DNA of 53,903 bases from contig CALZUA010000022.1 in assembly GCA_945829235.1 (NCBI GenBank), positions 1-53,903 on the forward strand, written 5' to 3'. Made by a program: the position numbers and the translations under genes. Each line of letters opens with the position of its first letter. The first letter of the stretch is position 1. Source of the stretch: an uncultured Clostridia bacterium. Lineage in GTDB: Bacteria > Bacillota > Clostridia > Oscillospirales > Ruminococcaceae. Under the pieces are notes generated by a model. It searched no databases and was not told the origin of the DNA. It saw only the letters and a list, made by a program, of their open reading frames with translations. Shown in pieces: positions 34,271 to 44,985 of the stretch.

Positions 34271-34287
34271 GGGTTAGCCTTAACTAA
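34271..34287 (-). promoter_or_regulatory. DtxR/IdeR-like operator at the transcription start
   Basis: On the minus strand TTAGTTAAGGCTAACCCAA aligns with the DtxR-family box TTAGGTTAGGCTAACCTAA at 16 of 19 positions. It covers the expected start site just downstream of the -10 box. Confidence 0.5.
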
Positions 34288-34295
34288 CTGATTAC

Positions 34296-34324
34296 ATTTT
34301 ACTTTAATCTGCGGTTTCTGTCAA
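34296..34324 (-). promoter_or_regulatory. Promoter for the membrane protein-lysA-GH5 transcript
   Basis: On the minus strand TTGACA (34319-34324) and TAAAAT (34296-34301) are 17 bases apart. Confidence 0.85.
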
Positions 34325-34393
34325 GACTTTTTTGCAAATATTTCTGATTTTATGCAAATTTTGGCAGTCTGCACATTTTTACAACGCGCGGAC

Positions 34394-34410
34394 GAGTTAG
34401 TCTTGACTAA
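34394..34410 (-). promoter_or_regulatory. Second copy of the operator-like sequence
   Basis: TTAGTCAAGACTAACTC on the minus strand matches the first operator at 14 of 17 positions and is itself nearly palindromic. It lies about 70 bases upstream of the -35 box, a distance compatible with looping or a second repressor dimer. Confidence 0.45.
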
Positions 34411-34421
34411 TTTTGATAAAT

Positions 34422-35231
34422 TTACACATTCATATACTTATTGAGGAACTCAATCGACAGCTTAATCCAGTGTCTGATGTGTCCATCAACATCGTTTTCG
34501 CCGCGTGCAATCGTCTTGTCGGCGGTTGAAATTCCGTGCGGTCCCTCGGCGTACATATGAAGCTCCACGGGAACTCTGTTCGAGATGCAAGCCTTCGCCA
34601 TTACCAGCGAATTGTGCGCGGAAACGCTCTCGTCGTTTGCGGTGTGCCAGATGAAAATCGGCGGTGTTTTCGGAGTAACGCGGTTCTCGAGCGACAACCT
34701 TGACAGGTCGGAGCGGCTTGCGTCCTCGCCGAGAAGTATCTTGAAGCTACCAACGTGCGGTGCGGTCACGCCGCTGATAACAGGGTAGCAAAGCACAGCC
34801 GCGTCCGGACGCAAATCCTCCGGCTCACAGCCGATTGCCTTGACAACGAGATTATCGCTCCACATTGTCGCAAGGCAGCCCGCCAAATGTCCGCCCGATG
34901 AACAGCCCAGCACGGCAATTTTCTTCGGGTCGATGTGAAATTCCTCCGCTCTCATACGGATTTTGTAGAAGGTGTACGCCGCGTCCATAAGCGAGGTCGG
35001 GAACGGCGCGTTGACCGAGTAGGTGACAACGAAAGCCGCATAACCCGCCGCGAGATACTGAAAAGCCATCGGCTCCATTTCGCGCTCGGAGCAATACTGA
35101 TAGCCGCCGCCCGGAAAAATCACGATGGACGGACGTTTTTCGGTGAATTCAATTCCCGCGATAACGTCGGGCAAAAACGCCTTTACATAAGCGGTTTTTT
35201 CGGGATTGATGGAAAAAGTCTTGACAGTCAT
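34422..35231 (-). CDS. Alpha/beta hydrolase, acetyl-xylan esterase-like
   Basis: A 269-residue cytoplasmic serine hydrolase of the BD-FAE/hormone-sensitive lipase-like group. The oxyanion hole segment F-P-G-G-G-Y is at about 39-44, and the nucleophile is Ser111 in G-C-S-S-G-G. The acidic residue is probably in H-T-A-N-D-E-S-V and the His in E-G-P-H-G. Such enzymes remove acetyl or other ester groups from sugars or small esters, which fits a nearby cytoplasmic GH5. The ATG at 35231 follows GAGGTG; an upstream TTG at 35243 was rejected. Confidence 0.82.
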   Translation of the reverse strand: MTVKTFSINPEKTAYVKAFLPDVIAGIEFTEKRPSIVIFPGGGYQYCSEREMEPMAFQYLAAGYAAFVVTYSVNAPFPTSLMDAAYTFYKIRMRAEEFHIDPKKIAVLGCSSGGHLAGCLATMWSDNLVVKAIGCEPEDLRPDAAVLCYPVISGVTAPHVGSFKILLGEDASRSDLSRLSLENRVTPKTPPIFIWHTANDESVSAHNSLVMAKACISNRVPVELHMYAEGPHGISTADKTIARGENDVDGHIRHWIKLSIEFLNKYMNV

Positions 35232-35283
35232 AGCGCACCTCAATTTGTTAATATTTTACATTTTTCGACAACTACGGTAAAAA

Positions 35284-36840
35284 TTATTCGTCCTCTTCGT
35301 CATCGTCAAGGTCGGACATTATTCCGTATTTGTCATAAAACGCCTTGATATCCTCATCGCCCTGCACAAGCTCGGAAAACATAAGCTTGTTTTGCTCGAA
35401 GCTGAAAAAACCGATTGTCTTTTCGCCCGTGCAGACGCTTTGTTCAATTCTGATATCTTTCGCGGAAAAGCCCTCGGGTATCGGCAAAACCGCGTTTTTC
35501 TTGGAGCTTGTAATCTTGGACTTCGCTTTTAACAGCTTTTCCTTTGTTTTCGTGCCGGTTTTTTTGATACCCGTGGGGATACTGCGGATTTTTTGGATAC
35601 TTTTGGTCACGTTGTCCATTATCACGAAAAATTCCTCCGTAACCACACCCTCGCGCCGCTGGGTTTGTCCCTTCATACAGCGCTCGACAACCTCGGGATA
35701 ACGGTTTACGGCGTTTTTCACCGCGTCCTCCCACGAAACGTAAACCTCGTTCATTGCGTGTTCACCGAACTCGTGAGCTTTTTCGCGGTTTTCGATAGCG
35801 AACTCCATTTTTGCCGCAACATCAGTAGCGTCCGCTTCGCACAAAATTCCCGTTCTGCCGTCCGTTATACCCTCGGCGGCGCAGCTTCCTTTAATCAATA
35901 TTGAAGCAACTCCGCAAGCCGCCGCTTCGCGCACGACAATTCCGTTTGTATCGTACTCCGACGGGAACACAAAAAGCTCGCCCGCCGTGTAGTAAACGCG
36001 CAGCTCCTCGCGGCCGGTCACAGCGCCCGTGAAAATGCACTTGTCGTAAACGCCGATTTCCTTCGCGTAAGCCTCGATTTCCTCGCGCTCAATGCCGTCA
36101 CCGACAACCATAAACCTGAACTTGAGATTTTTCTGCGCGAGAATTTTAATCGCGTCAAGAATATACCGCAAGCCCTTGTACCACAAAAGCCGCCCGACAA
36201 ACATAAACAAAAATTCCTCGGGTGCAACGCCGTATTGGCGGCGAAGCTCCTCGGCGGCGTTCTTGTCGGCGCGCCCTCTCGGAAAATCCACGCCGTTTTC
36301 CATAACAACAAAATCGCCCTTGTAGCCAAGGCTGCGCAGATTTTCGCCCGCGCCCTGACTGACCGTCCAAACCTCGTCACACGCGGAGATGTTGTTCACC
36401 ACGAACTTGATTGCCTGTTCCGCCATCAGCTTGTTCGGAAGTGAACGGCGGATATCGATGTCGAATTTGGTGTGATATGTGAGGACAATCGGTACGTTGC
36501 TCTTTTCCCGCAAAACGCGCGCCATCATTGTTGACGCGAAAGGGCAGTGGCTGTGGATTATGTTGAAATCCTGTCCGGCAAGCGCGTCCAGCTTACTGCT
36601 CGAGAACGGATAGCCCGCGCGGTAGCCGCAGATTTTTTTAGTTATGTTCATACTGCGGTAGCGCACGACATCGAAGGGATAGTTGTCCTCAGCGCCGGGT
36701 ACATTCGGCGTGACAACGGTTGCCTTGCCGAGATTATCCGAGGTGATTATGCTTGCGTAGTTCATAACGACATTTGCCACGCCGTCAATTACCGGCGCAA
36801 ACGAGTCGTTCATTAAACATACATTGAAATTTTCTGCCAT
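35284..36840 (-). CDS. GT4-family glycosyltransferase (diacylglycerol glucosyltransferase-like)
   Basis: A 518-residue GT-B enzyme of family GT4. The N-terminal Rossmann domain starts N-V-C-L-M-N-D-S-F-A-P-V-I-D-G-V; H-S-H-C-P-F is the acceptor loop. The sugar-nucleotide site follows in the C domain: F-V-G-R-L-L-W-Y-K-G and F-P-S-E-Y-D-T-N-G-I-V-V-R-E-A (E-x7-E). Members with this pattern add hexose to diacylglycerol or other lipid acceptors. After about residue 390 there is an unusual tail of about 120 residues: a Lys/Thr-rich stretch and an acidic end (D-L-D-D-D-E-E-D-E). ATG 36840 follows AGGAG. Its promoter is at 36912-36940. Confidence 0.85.
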   Translation of the reverse strand: MAENFNVCLMNDSFAPVIDGVANVVMNYASIITSDNLGKATVVTPNVPGAEDNYPFDVVRYRSMNITKKICGYRAGYPFSSSKLDALAGQDFNIIHSHCPFASTMMARVLREKSNVPIVLTYHTKFDIDIRRSLPNKLMAEQAIKFVVNNISACDEVWTVSQGAGENLRSLGYKGDFVVMENGVDFPRGRADKNAAEELRRQYGVAPEEFLFMFVGRLLWYKGLRYILDAIKILAQKNLKFRFMVVGDGIEREEIEAYAKEIGVYDKCIFTGAVTGREELRVYYTAGELFVFPSEYDTNGIVVREAAACGVASILIKGSCAAEGITDGRTGILCEADATDVAAKMEFAIENREKAHEFGEHAMNEVYVSWEDAVKNAVNRYPEVVERCMKGQTQRREGVVTEEFFVIMDNVTKSIQKIRSIPTGIKKTGTKTKEKLLKAKSKITSSKKNAVLPIPEGFSAKDIRIEQSVCTGEKTIGFFSFEQNKLMFSELVQGDEDIKAFYDKYGIMSDLDDDEEDE

Positions 36841-36911
36841 TAGAAACAAAGCTCCTATGTATTAAACGTCAAAGTGAGAATTTTGAGAGTTAAAAAAATC
36901 TATATATCATT

Positions 36912-36940
36912 ATTTTAACATATTTTGACGTTAAAATCAA
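36912..36940 (-). promoter_or_regulatory. Promoter of the glycosyltransferase gene
   Basis: TTGATT (36935-36940) and TAAAAT (36912-36917) on the minus strand are 17 bases apart. The word AACGTCAAA occurs at 36865 and, inverted, within the promoter near 36924-36932. Confidence 0.7.
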
Positions 36941-36974
36941 GAGCTTTTATATAAATAGGCAGAATTTTTCGCGC

Positions 36975-37616
36975 TTATATGAGCTTCTCCCGCAATTCCC
37001 CCAGAATTTTCCTCTCGCGCCGCGAAACGCCAACTTGCGTGCAACCGAGCAGCTTTGCGGTTTCAGCTTGAGTTTTGTTGCGGAAAAACCGCATTATAAT
37101 AAGCGCTCTGTCCTCATCGGAAAGCGCGTTTAGGCACTGCCGCAGAGCGAGCCTGTCAATAAGCGCGGCTTCCTTGCTCTCGGCGGGAATGGAAAGCTCT
37201 GCGCCGTCCTCATCGCAGGTGAGCGACACGGGCGGCAGTCCCGCGGAAATCGCCTCGGAAACGTCTTCCTCCGAAGCGCCGATTTTCGCGGCAATTTCGC
37301 TCACTGTCGGTATTTTCCCGTCAGCCGAAAGCTCGTCCCGCGCTCTTGCCGCTTTCATCGACAATTCTTTGAGTGAACGGCTCATTTTGATTGCCCCGCC
37401 GTCACGGAAAAGCCGCTTTATTTCGCCGAGAATAACAGGCACAGCGTATGTAGAGAATTTCAGTCCGCGGCTCTCGTCAAAGTTGTCGCAAGCCTTAACC
37501 AGCCCCACGCAACCCGCCGAATAAAGCTCCTCGTATTCAATCCCGCGCCCGCGAAAACGGTTTGCGAGCGAGTGTACGAGCGGCAGATTTTTCTCGATAA
37601 ATTCGTCTCGCGTCAT
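36975..37616 (-). CDS. sigF: Sporulation sigma factor SigF
   Basis: Forespore-specific RNA polymerase sigma factor. It has 213 residues, shorter than the roughly 250 usual for SigF because the N-terminal ~35 residues before region 2.1 are missing; the protein starts directly at I-E-K-N-L-P-L-V-H-S-L. Region 2 (F-S-T-Y-A-V-P-V-I-L-G-E-I-(K/R)-R), region 3 and region 4 (E-T-A-K-L-L-G-C-T-Q-V-G-V-S-R-R-E) are intact. Its start overlaps the spoIIAB stop by 4 bases. Activity is controlled by SpoIIAB sequestration. Identity as SigF rests on operon context plus V-P-V-I-L-G-E-I. Confidence 0.93.
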   Translation of the reverse strand: MTRDEFIEKNLPLVHSLANRFRGRGIEYEELYSAGCVGLVKACDNFDESRGLKFSTYAVPVILGEIKRLFRDGGAIKMSRSLKELSMKAARARDELSADGKIPTVSEIAAKIGASEEDVSEAISAGLPPVSLTCDEDGAELSIPAESKEAALIDRLALRQCLNALSDEDRALIIMRFFRNKTQAETAKLLGCTQVGVSRRERKILGELREKLI

Positions 37617-38053
37617 TTTCCGATAAGCGTCTTTTCGAGAACAACAGCCGTGCCTTTACCCTCGGCAGAGCGCACGCGAACCTTGTCCATAAAGCTCTCC
37701 ATAACCGTAAACCCAAGCCCCGAGCGTTCCTCCTCGGGCGGTGCCGTGGAGAACTCAGGCTCCATCGCCGCTTTTACATCGGGGATACCGCAACCCTTGT
37801 CCTTGATGATAATTTGCACAAGGTTGCCCTCGTACAGCCGCATAATCATCTCAACCGTGCCTTTTGTATTGCGGTAACCGTGAACGATTGCATTTGTCAC
37901 CGCCTCGGAAACTGCGGTTTTTATCGCCGCGGTTTCTTCAACGGTAGGGTCGAGTTGAAGCACAAACGCCGCCGCTGCGGAACGCGACAGGCTCTCGTTG
38001 CGCGAAATTGCGGGAAAGCGTAGCACACATTCGTTAATCAGAATTTTTTTCAT
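37613..38053 (-). CDS. spoIIAB: Anti-sigma F factor and kinase SpoIIAB
   Basis: A 146-residue GHKL-fold serine kinase that holds SigF inactive and phosphorylates SpoIIAA. The ATP-binding boxes are clear: N box E-A-V-T-N-A-I-V-H-G-Y, G1 D-K-G-C-G-I-P-D, and G2 E-R-S-G-L-G-F. It lies 10 bases after spoIIAA and overlaps sigF by 4 bases, keeping subunit stoichiometry coupled. Confidence 0.96.
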   Translation of the reverse strand: MKKILINECVLRFPAISRNESLSRSAAAAFVLQLDPTVEETAAIKTAVSEAVTNAIVHGYRNTKGTVEMIMRLYEGNLVQIIIKDKGCGIPDVKAAMEPEFSTAPPEEERSGLGFTVMESFMDKVRVRSAEGKGTAVVLEKTLIGK

Positions 38054-38063
38054 TTTTACTCCT

Positions 38064-38375
38064 TTAATTCGTGGTTTTGGTGACGATAAGCGAGGAAAGC
38101 CCCGACAGCCGTATCATTTCGGCGATTTCCCCGCGCGCGTTTTTGATAAGAATTTCACCGCCGACATCGTTCACCGCTCTCATTCTCCCCAGAATAAGCC
38201 CCACGCCCGAGCTGTCCATAAACCCGACATTTTCCATATCGAGAACCAGAAGCTCGGGGCGTGAACGCGCGATAACATCATCGAGCGCAGTGCGGAATTC
38301 ACGGGCGGCGTGGTGGTCGATATCGCCGTAAAGCGCGGCGGTAATCCGTTTTCCGTCGTTGTAGATTTTCAGCAT
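38064..38375 (-). CDS. spoIIAA: Anti-anti-sigma factor SpoIIAA
   Basis: A 103-residue STAS-domain protein. The phosphorylated Ser lies in M-D-S-S-G-V-G near residue 56. Unphosphorylated SpoIIAA binds SpoIIAB and frees SigF after SpoIIE acts. It is the first gene of the operon, with AGGGGG before the ATG and a leader of about 190 bases. Confidence 0.95.
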   Translation of the reverse strand: MLKIYNDGKRITAALYGDIDHHAAREFRTALDDVIARSRPELLVLDMENVGFMDSSGVGLILGRMRAVNDVGGEILIKNARGEIAEMIRLSGLSSLIVTKTTN

Positions 38376-38577
38376 AAAATTCCCCCTAAATTTAAGGCAA
38401 CATCGTACAATTATGTCGAGTTGCCCAAAGGATAAATCTCCGCAACGCGCCGAGCAAAATCACTCGGCGGCGCGGATTTCCGCCGTCCTTACTCCGTTGT
38501 TTCCCGATAAAACTCAGGCGCGCGGTGAGCGGATAAGACTGCACGATTAACGTGCTGTCTTTGGTTAAATTATAGCA
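38376..38577 (-). promoter_or_regulatory. Extended -10 promoter and structured leader of the spoIIA operon
   Basis: On the minus strand TGCTATAAT (38569-38577) is an extended -10 box without a good -35. The ~190-base leader then forms several hairpins: GACtGCACG-ATTAA-CGTGCtGTC (38537-38559), CGCCGAG/CTCGGCG (38452-38469) and GGCGG...CCGCC next to it. I did not find the sigma-H sequence normally driving spoIIA. No gene is visible in this 326-base gap; the stretch 38578-38650 shows nothing. Confidence 0.45.
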
Positions 38578-38653
38578 CGGTTTTTCCGCGAAGGTTGTCG
38601 TTATGAGTGCGAAAAAACCAACTATTTTGGCAAGTTTTGCTCGAAAACAAAAA

Positions 38654-38681
38654 AATCCCCGCGAATTTAATCACGGGGATT
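38654..38681 (-). terminator. Terminator of the DUF3784-like gene
   Basis: AATCCCCG (38654-38661) pairs with CGGGGATT (38674-38681); on the minus strand it is followed by TTTTTTTG. Confidence 0.88.
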
Positions 38682-38701
38682 GCATTATTTGGTTTTTTGG
38701 G

Positions 38702-39019
38702 CTATTTTTTGACGATAATATTCAGATTGCAGATAACCGCACTTGCCAAAATATCAGCACCGAGCAAAACCCAAAAAACATAGACAAACCATTCGGGGAC
38801 ATTGTTCCAAATCAATGCGGTGACTAACAGCGAAATCGTTATAACCGCGAAACACACGCCGAATGCTTTGCACAATTTTTGCGTGCTGAAAACTGGTTCA
38901 CGGGCGGTGTTGTGACCGACAAACAGCGAGCTTGCTTTACCTTTGAGGAAAATTATCGACAGCGCCGCGAATAATACCGCAAGCCCATATATCACTTGAA
39001 CAGGAATGTTTTGGTTCAT
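38702..39019 (-). CDS. DUF3784-like small membrane protein
   Basis: A 105-residue protein with three membrane helices (about 9-27, 54-72, 77-100). The loop K-G-K-A-S-S-L-F-V-G-H-N-T after the first helix matches the K-G-K-G-x-x-L-I-A-G-Y-N-T signature of DUF3784. Its function is unknown. GGAGG lies upstream of the ATG at 39019. It follows the large sensor kinase gene by 18 bases and is probably co-transcribed. Confidence 0.75.
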   Translation of the reverse strand: MNQNIPVQVIYGLAVLFAALSIIFLKGKASSLFVGHNTAREPVFSTQKLCKAFGVCFAVITISLLVTALIWNNVPEWFVYVFWVLLGADILASAVICNLNIIVKK

Positions 39020-39037
39020 CAAACGCCTCCGAGTTTT

Positions 39038-41944
<2,907 letters not shown>

Positions 41945-41988
41945 CGCACGTTCTCCTTTTTCGTTCTGCCAAAGCTATACTTATAACT

Positions 41989-42017
41989 ATTATACAATAT
42001 CTTGGAGCTTTTGTCAA
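41989..42017 (-). promoter_or_regulatory. Consensus promoter of the hybrid kinase
   Basis: TTGACA (42012-42017) and TATAAT (41989-41994) on the minus strand are 17 bases apart, a perfect consensus. Confidence 0.9.
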
Positions 42018-42118
42018 TTATTTTCGGTTAAAACGGAAAAATTTGCGTGAACCGACAAAAATTCATTGTAATAATTCACAAACTTATAATGCTTTTTAGC
42101 TAAAAATCGCCAAAATTG

Positions 42119-42147
42119 TTGACAAAAATTGTTGCAAATTGTATAAT
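42119..42147 (+). promoter_or_regulatory. Upstream consensus promoter of the MarR gene
   Basis: TTGACA (42119-42124) and TATAAT (42142-42147) are separated by 17 bases. Confidence 0.8.
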
Positions 42148-42171
42148 AATGTTATAATCGTGTAAATTATA

Positions 42172-42200
42172 TTGACAAATGTACGATTTCATACTATAAT
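42172..42200 (+). promoter_or_regulatory. Proximal consensus promoter of the MarR gene
   Basis: TTGACA (42172-42177) and TATAAT (42195-42200) are separated by 17 bases; the ATG is 25 bases downstream. Confidence 0.88.
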
Positions 42201-42224
42201 AAAAGGGCAAAGTGAGAGTTAAAA

Positions 42225-42659
42225 ATGGACAGCAGGTTTGAGTACATTCATAAGATAAACAATTTCATCACGGTGTTAAACGCGCTTTATCACCGCGCGT
42301 CAGTCAAGCTCGGCATTTCCGACAGCGTTTTCGTTGTGCTTTACGAAATTTTCGATGAGGGCGACGAGTGCCTGCTGACCGAGATTTACAAGAAATCCGG
42401 TATCAGCAAGCAGACCGTAAATTCCGCGCTTCGTTCGCTTGAGAAGGACGGAATTGTGTATCTTGAGAAGATTGACGGAAGAACAAAAAAAGTTGTTTTG
42501 ACGGAAAAGGGAAAAGTTTTCGTCAAGAACACAGTTGCGCGGCTTTATAAAGCCGAGGCGCGCGCCTTTGACGACTGGACGGACGAGGAAATCAAGGAAT
42601 ATCTCGAGAGTTCGGAGAATTACATAAGGCGTTTTGTCGAGGAAATTGACAAGCTGTGA
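42225..42659 (+). CDS. MarR-family transcriptional regulator
   Basis: A 144-residue winged-helix regulator. The recognition helix is in K-K-S-G-I-S-K-Q-T-V-N-S-A-L-R-S-L-E-K-D-G at about residues 64-84, followed by the wing K-I-D-G-R-T-K-K-V-V-L-T-E-K-G. MarR proteins form dimers and usually repress their own gene and a neighbour in response to small molecules. Here it has two perfect promoters, lies divergent from the hybrid kinase, and is closed by a terminator. The obvious candidate target is therefore its own gene or the kinase. Confidence 0.88.
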   Translation: MDSRFEYIHKINNFITVLNALYHRASVKLGISDSVFVVLYEIFDEGDECLLTEIYKKSGISKQTVNSALRSLEKDGIVYLEKIDGRTKKVVLTEKGKVFVKNTVARLYKAEARAFDDWTDEEIKEYLESSENYIRRFVEEIDKL

Positions 42660-42706
42660 TTTTTGCACCCAAAATGAAAAAACAAGTTTTTAAAAGAATA
42701 ACTTCG

Positions 42707-42735
42707 CTCCCCGTCATTTGGCGGGGAGTTTTTTT
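42707..42735 (+). terminator. Intrinsic terminator after the MarR gene
   Basis: CTCCCCG (42707-42713) pairs with CGGGGAG (42722-42728), followed by T7. Confidence 0.92.
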
Positions 42736-42852
42736 CATTTGCGGGAAAATTTATTTTATGCTATAATTTATCCGTAACATTTTGTTTTTTGAAACGTGTA
42801 AGTAAATGAAAAGGGAAAGCGGGGTGGTGTTCTGGAAAGAGAAACGGAGCTG

Positions 42853-43374
42853 ATGAAGCGGGTTCAGGCGGGCGATTACGGCGCATTTGAGGAGCTTGTT
42901 TCCCTTTGGCGAGCACCCGCAGAGCACTTCGCTGAGTCGATTGTCGGGGACTACGCGTTATCCGAGGACATCGCGCAGGACTGCTTTGTAAAGCTGTGGG
43001 TTTTCCGCGACAAATACCGCTTTGAGTTCAGCTTTAAGACGTACCTTTTCACCCTGATAAAGCGCCGCGCGATTGACGAATTGCGTAAAAGCCGCCGATT
43101 AACCGAGCTTCCCGATGAGCTTCTCGAACTGCTTTCGGACGAGAACACCCCCGAAGAAATCTACCTCCGCACCGAAACCGAACAGCGTATTTTCGAGGAA
43201 ATCGAGCGCTTGCGGCAAACGGACGGCGACTGCTTTTACCTTTTCGCGGTCTGCGGAATACCCGCGCGGGAGATTGCGAAACGGCTCGGGATAACGGAGG
43301 TCAACGTTCGCGTGAAAATCCACCGCACGCGCGTAAAGCTGAAAAAAATTCTTGAAAAGGAGGGCTTGTTGTGA
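42853..43374 (+). CDS. ECF-type RNA polymerase sigma factor
   Basis: A sigma factor of about 173 residues with region 2 (L-S-E-D-I-A-Q-D-C-F-V-K-L-W, then F-K-T-Y-L-F-T-L-I-K-R-R-A-I-D) and region 4 (R-E-I-A-K-R-L-G-I-T-E-V-N-V-R-V-K-I-H-R-T-R-V-K-L-K-K) in normal spacing. The ATG at 42853 has its GGAG only 3 bases away. The conserved N terminus seems to start earlier (E-R-E-T-E-L-M-K-R-V-Q-A-G-D). A non-ATG start (CTG at 42832) behind GGGGTGG is therefore possible. It is the first gene of an operon with a membrane protein and an ABC exporter and presumably controls it. Confidence 0.9.
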   Translation: MKRVQAGDYGAFEELVSLWRAPAEHFAESIVGDYALSEDIAQDCFVKLWVFRDKYRFEFSFKTYLFTLIKRRAIDELRKSRRLTELPDELLELLSDENTPEEIYLRTETEQRIFEEIERLRQTDGDCFYLFAVCGIPAREIAKRLGITEVNVRVKIHRTRVKLKKILEKEGLL

Positions 43375-44120
43375 ATTACAATGAATTGCTTCGCGAGAAA
43401 ATTCTCCTCGCCGAACAGCACCGCGATGAAACCGAGCAAATCCTAAAAGCCGCAAAACCGCGCCAAAAAACAGGTTTTGCGGAGTTTATCCGCGATATGG
43501 TTTTGGGACTGGGGCTGAAAAATGTATTCTACGGGATACAGGACGTTGCGGTTATCACGATTGCTGTTGCCGCGGGAATGATTACTCTGCTGTACGGAAT
43601 TTCGCCCGAATATCGTCAAGCGGACTTCGAGCTTTACGGCTTGGTTTTCGCGCTCTCGCCGCTGATTTATATGACGTTTTTCCTGCTCTCGTTCATCAAG
43701 GAAAAAACCGAGGGTTGCTTTGACGTGAAGATGTCCTGCCGCTATACCGCGCTTCACTTGTGCACTTTCAGAATGTTTATCTGCGGGATTTTTTGTATGA
43801 TAATCAACGCGCTGTCGGCGCTCGTTATCGCTCTCAGAGCGCAAACCAGCTTCACGGAGCTTGCGGCAATTTCGTTTTCATCGCTGTTTTTGTTTGCGCT
43901 GGTGATGATTTTGTCACTGCTTCGGTTCGGTACAAAGGGCTGTTTTGTGCCGCTGGGAATTATGGCGGCTTGCATAATTCTGTCGTCATTTTCTTGGTTC
44001 AACACGCTTCTCAAAAATATCCCGACAGCCGCATATTTGGTTCTCGGAGCGACCTTGCTTGTCCTCAATCAATCGGTTTTAAACAAAATAAACAGGAGGT
44101 ACAGCTATGCTGTCCGTTAA
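43371..44120 (+). CDS. Integral membrane protein, possible anti-sigma or transporter partner
   Basis: A 249-residue protein with a hydrophilic, charged N terminus of about 50 residues and about six membrane helices. The GTG start overlaps the sigma factor stop (GTGA). The gene directly after an ECF sigma factor often encodes its membrane anti-sigma factor, and the cytoplasmic N-terminal part could serve that role. No zinc-binding anti-sigma motif (H-x3-C-x2-C) is present, so this is inferred only from position. It overlaps the ABC ATPase gene by 14 bases. Confidence 0.75.
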   Translation: MNYNELLREKILLAEQHRDETEQILKAAKPRQKTGFAEFIRDMVLGLGLKNVFYGIQDVAVITIAVAAGMITLLYGISPEYRQADFELYGLVFALSPLIYMTFFLLSFIKEKTEGCFDVKMSCRYTALHLCTFRMFICGIFCMIINALSALVIALRAQTSFTELAAISFSSLFLFALVMILSLLRFGTKGCFVPLGIMAACIILSSFSWFNTLLKNIPTAAYLVLGATLLVLNQSVLNKINRRYSYAVR

Positions 44121-44985
44121 AAATGTTACAATGAAATACGGCAATCACACGGTTCTCGACAACCTCAGCATTGATTTCGAGAACGGAGTTTACGGTTTGC
44201 TTGCCCCGAACGGCGCGGGCAAAACCACATTTATGAAGCTTTTGGCAACGCTTCATTTCGCGTCATCGGGAAAGGTGATGTGGAACGGCGAGAGCATTGC
44301 CGCGCTTGACGAGAAATACCGCGACATTATCGGTTATCTCCCGCAACAGTTCGGCTATTACAAAAACTACACCGCCGAGGATTATTTGCTGTATCTATCG
44401 GCGCTGAAAGGCATACCGAGAGCAACGGCAAAACAACGCGTCAGCGAGCTGTTGAGCTTGGTTGCGTTGTCCGATGTTAAGAGCAAGAAGATGAAGAAAT
44501 TCTCGGGCGGTATGGTACAGCGCGTGGGGATAGCGTCGGCGTTGTTGAATAACCCGAAGGTGCTTCTCCTTGACGAGCCGACCGCCGGACTTGACCCGAA
44601 GGAGCGCGTGCGTTTTCGGAACATTCTCGCGGGACTTTCAAAGGACAGGGTTGTGATTTTGTCAACGCATATCGTGTCCGATGTCGAAAGCATCGCAAAC
44701 CGCATTGTAATGCTCCAAAACGGTAAAATTTACTGCAACGAAACAGTCGGCGAGGTCTGCGGACGGCTTGACGGAAAAGTGTTTGAGGCGGAAATGCCCG
44801 CGGCGGAAACGTCGGCTTTTTCGCGAAATCACTTTGTGGTATCGGAGCGCTTCGAGGGCAACAGCGCGTTTGTGCGTTTTATCGCCGATGAGGGCGATGG
44901 TTGCGCACCGAAAAGCGCGGGACTCGAGGACGTTTTTCTGTATCTTTATCGGGACAGCGAGGGCGAAAATGCTGATACTTTATGA
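44107..44985 (+). CDS. ABC transporter ATP-binding protein
   Basis: A 292-residue ABC ATPase of the ABC-2 exporter (antibiotic/multidrug) group. Walker A is A-P-N-G-A-G-K-T-T at about 33-41, the signature F-S-G-G-M-V-Q-R at about 133-140, Walker B L-L-L-D-E-P-T-A-G-L-D and the switch His in S-T-H. The glycine of the usual G-P/xNGAGK loop is replaced by Ala, within family range. It powers the two membrane proteins encoded next. The start overlaps the previous gene and the end overlaps the permease, so all are translationally coupled. Confidence 0.93.
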   Translation: MLSVKNVTMKYGNHTVLDNLSIDFENGVYGLLAPNGAGKTTFMKLLATLHFASSGKVMWNGESIAALDEKYRDIIGYLPQQFGYYKNYTAEDYLLYLSALKGIPRATAKQRVSELLSLVALSDVKSKKMKKFSGGMVQRVGIASALLNNPKVLLLDEPTAGLDPKERVRFRNILAGLSKDRVVILSTHIVSDVESIANRIVMLQNGKIYCNETVGEVCGRLDGKVFEAEMPAAETSAFSRNHFVVSERFEGNSAFVRFIADEGDGCAPKSAGLEDVFLYLYRDSEGENADTL

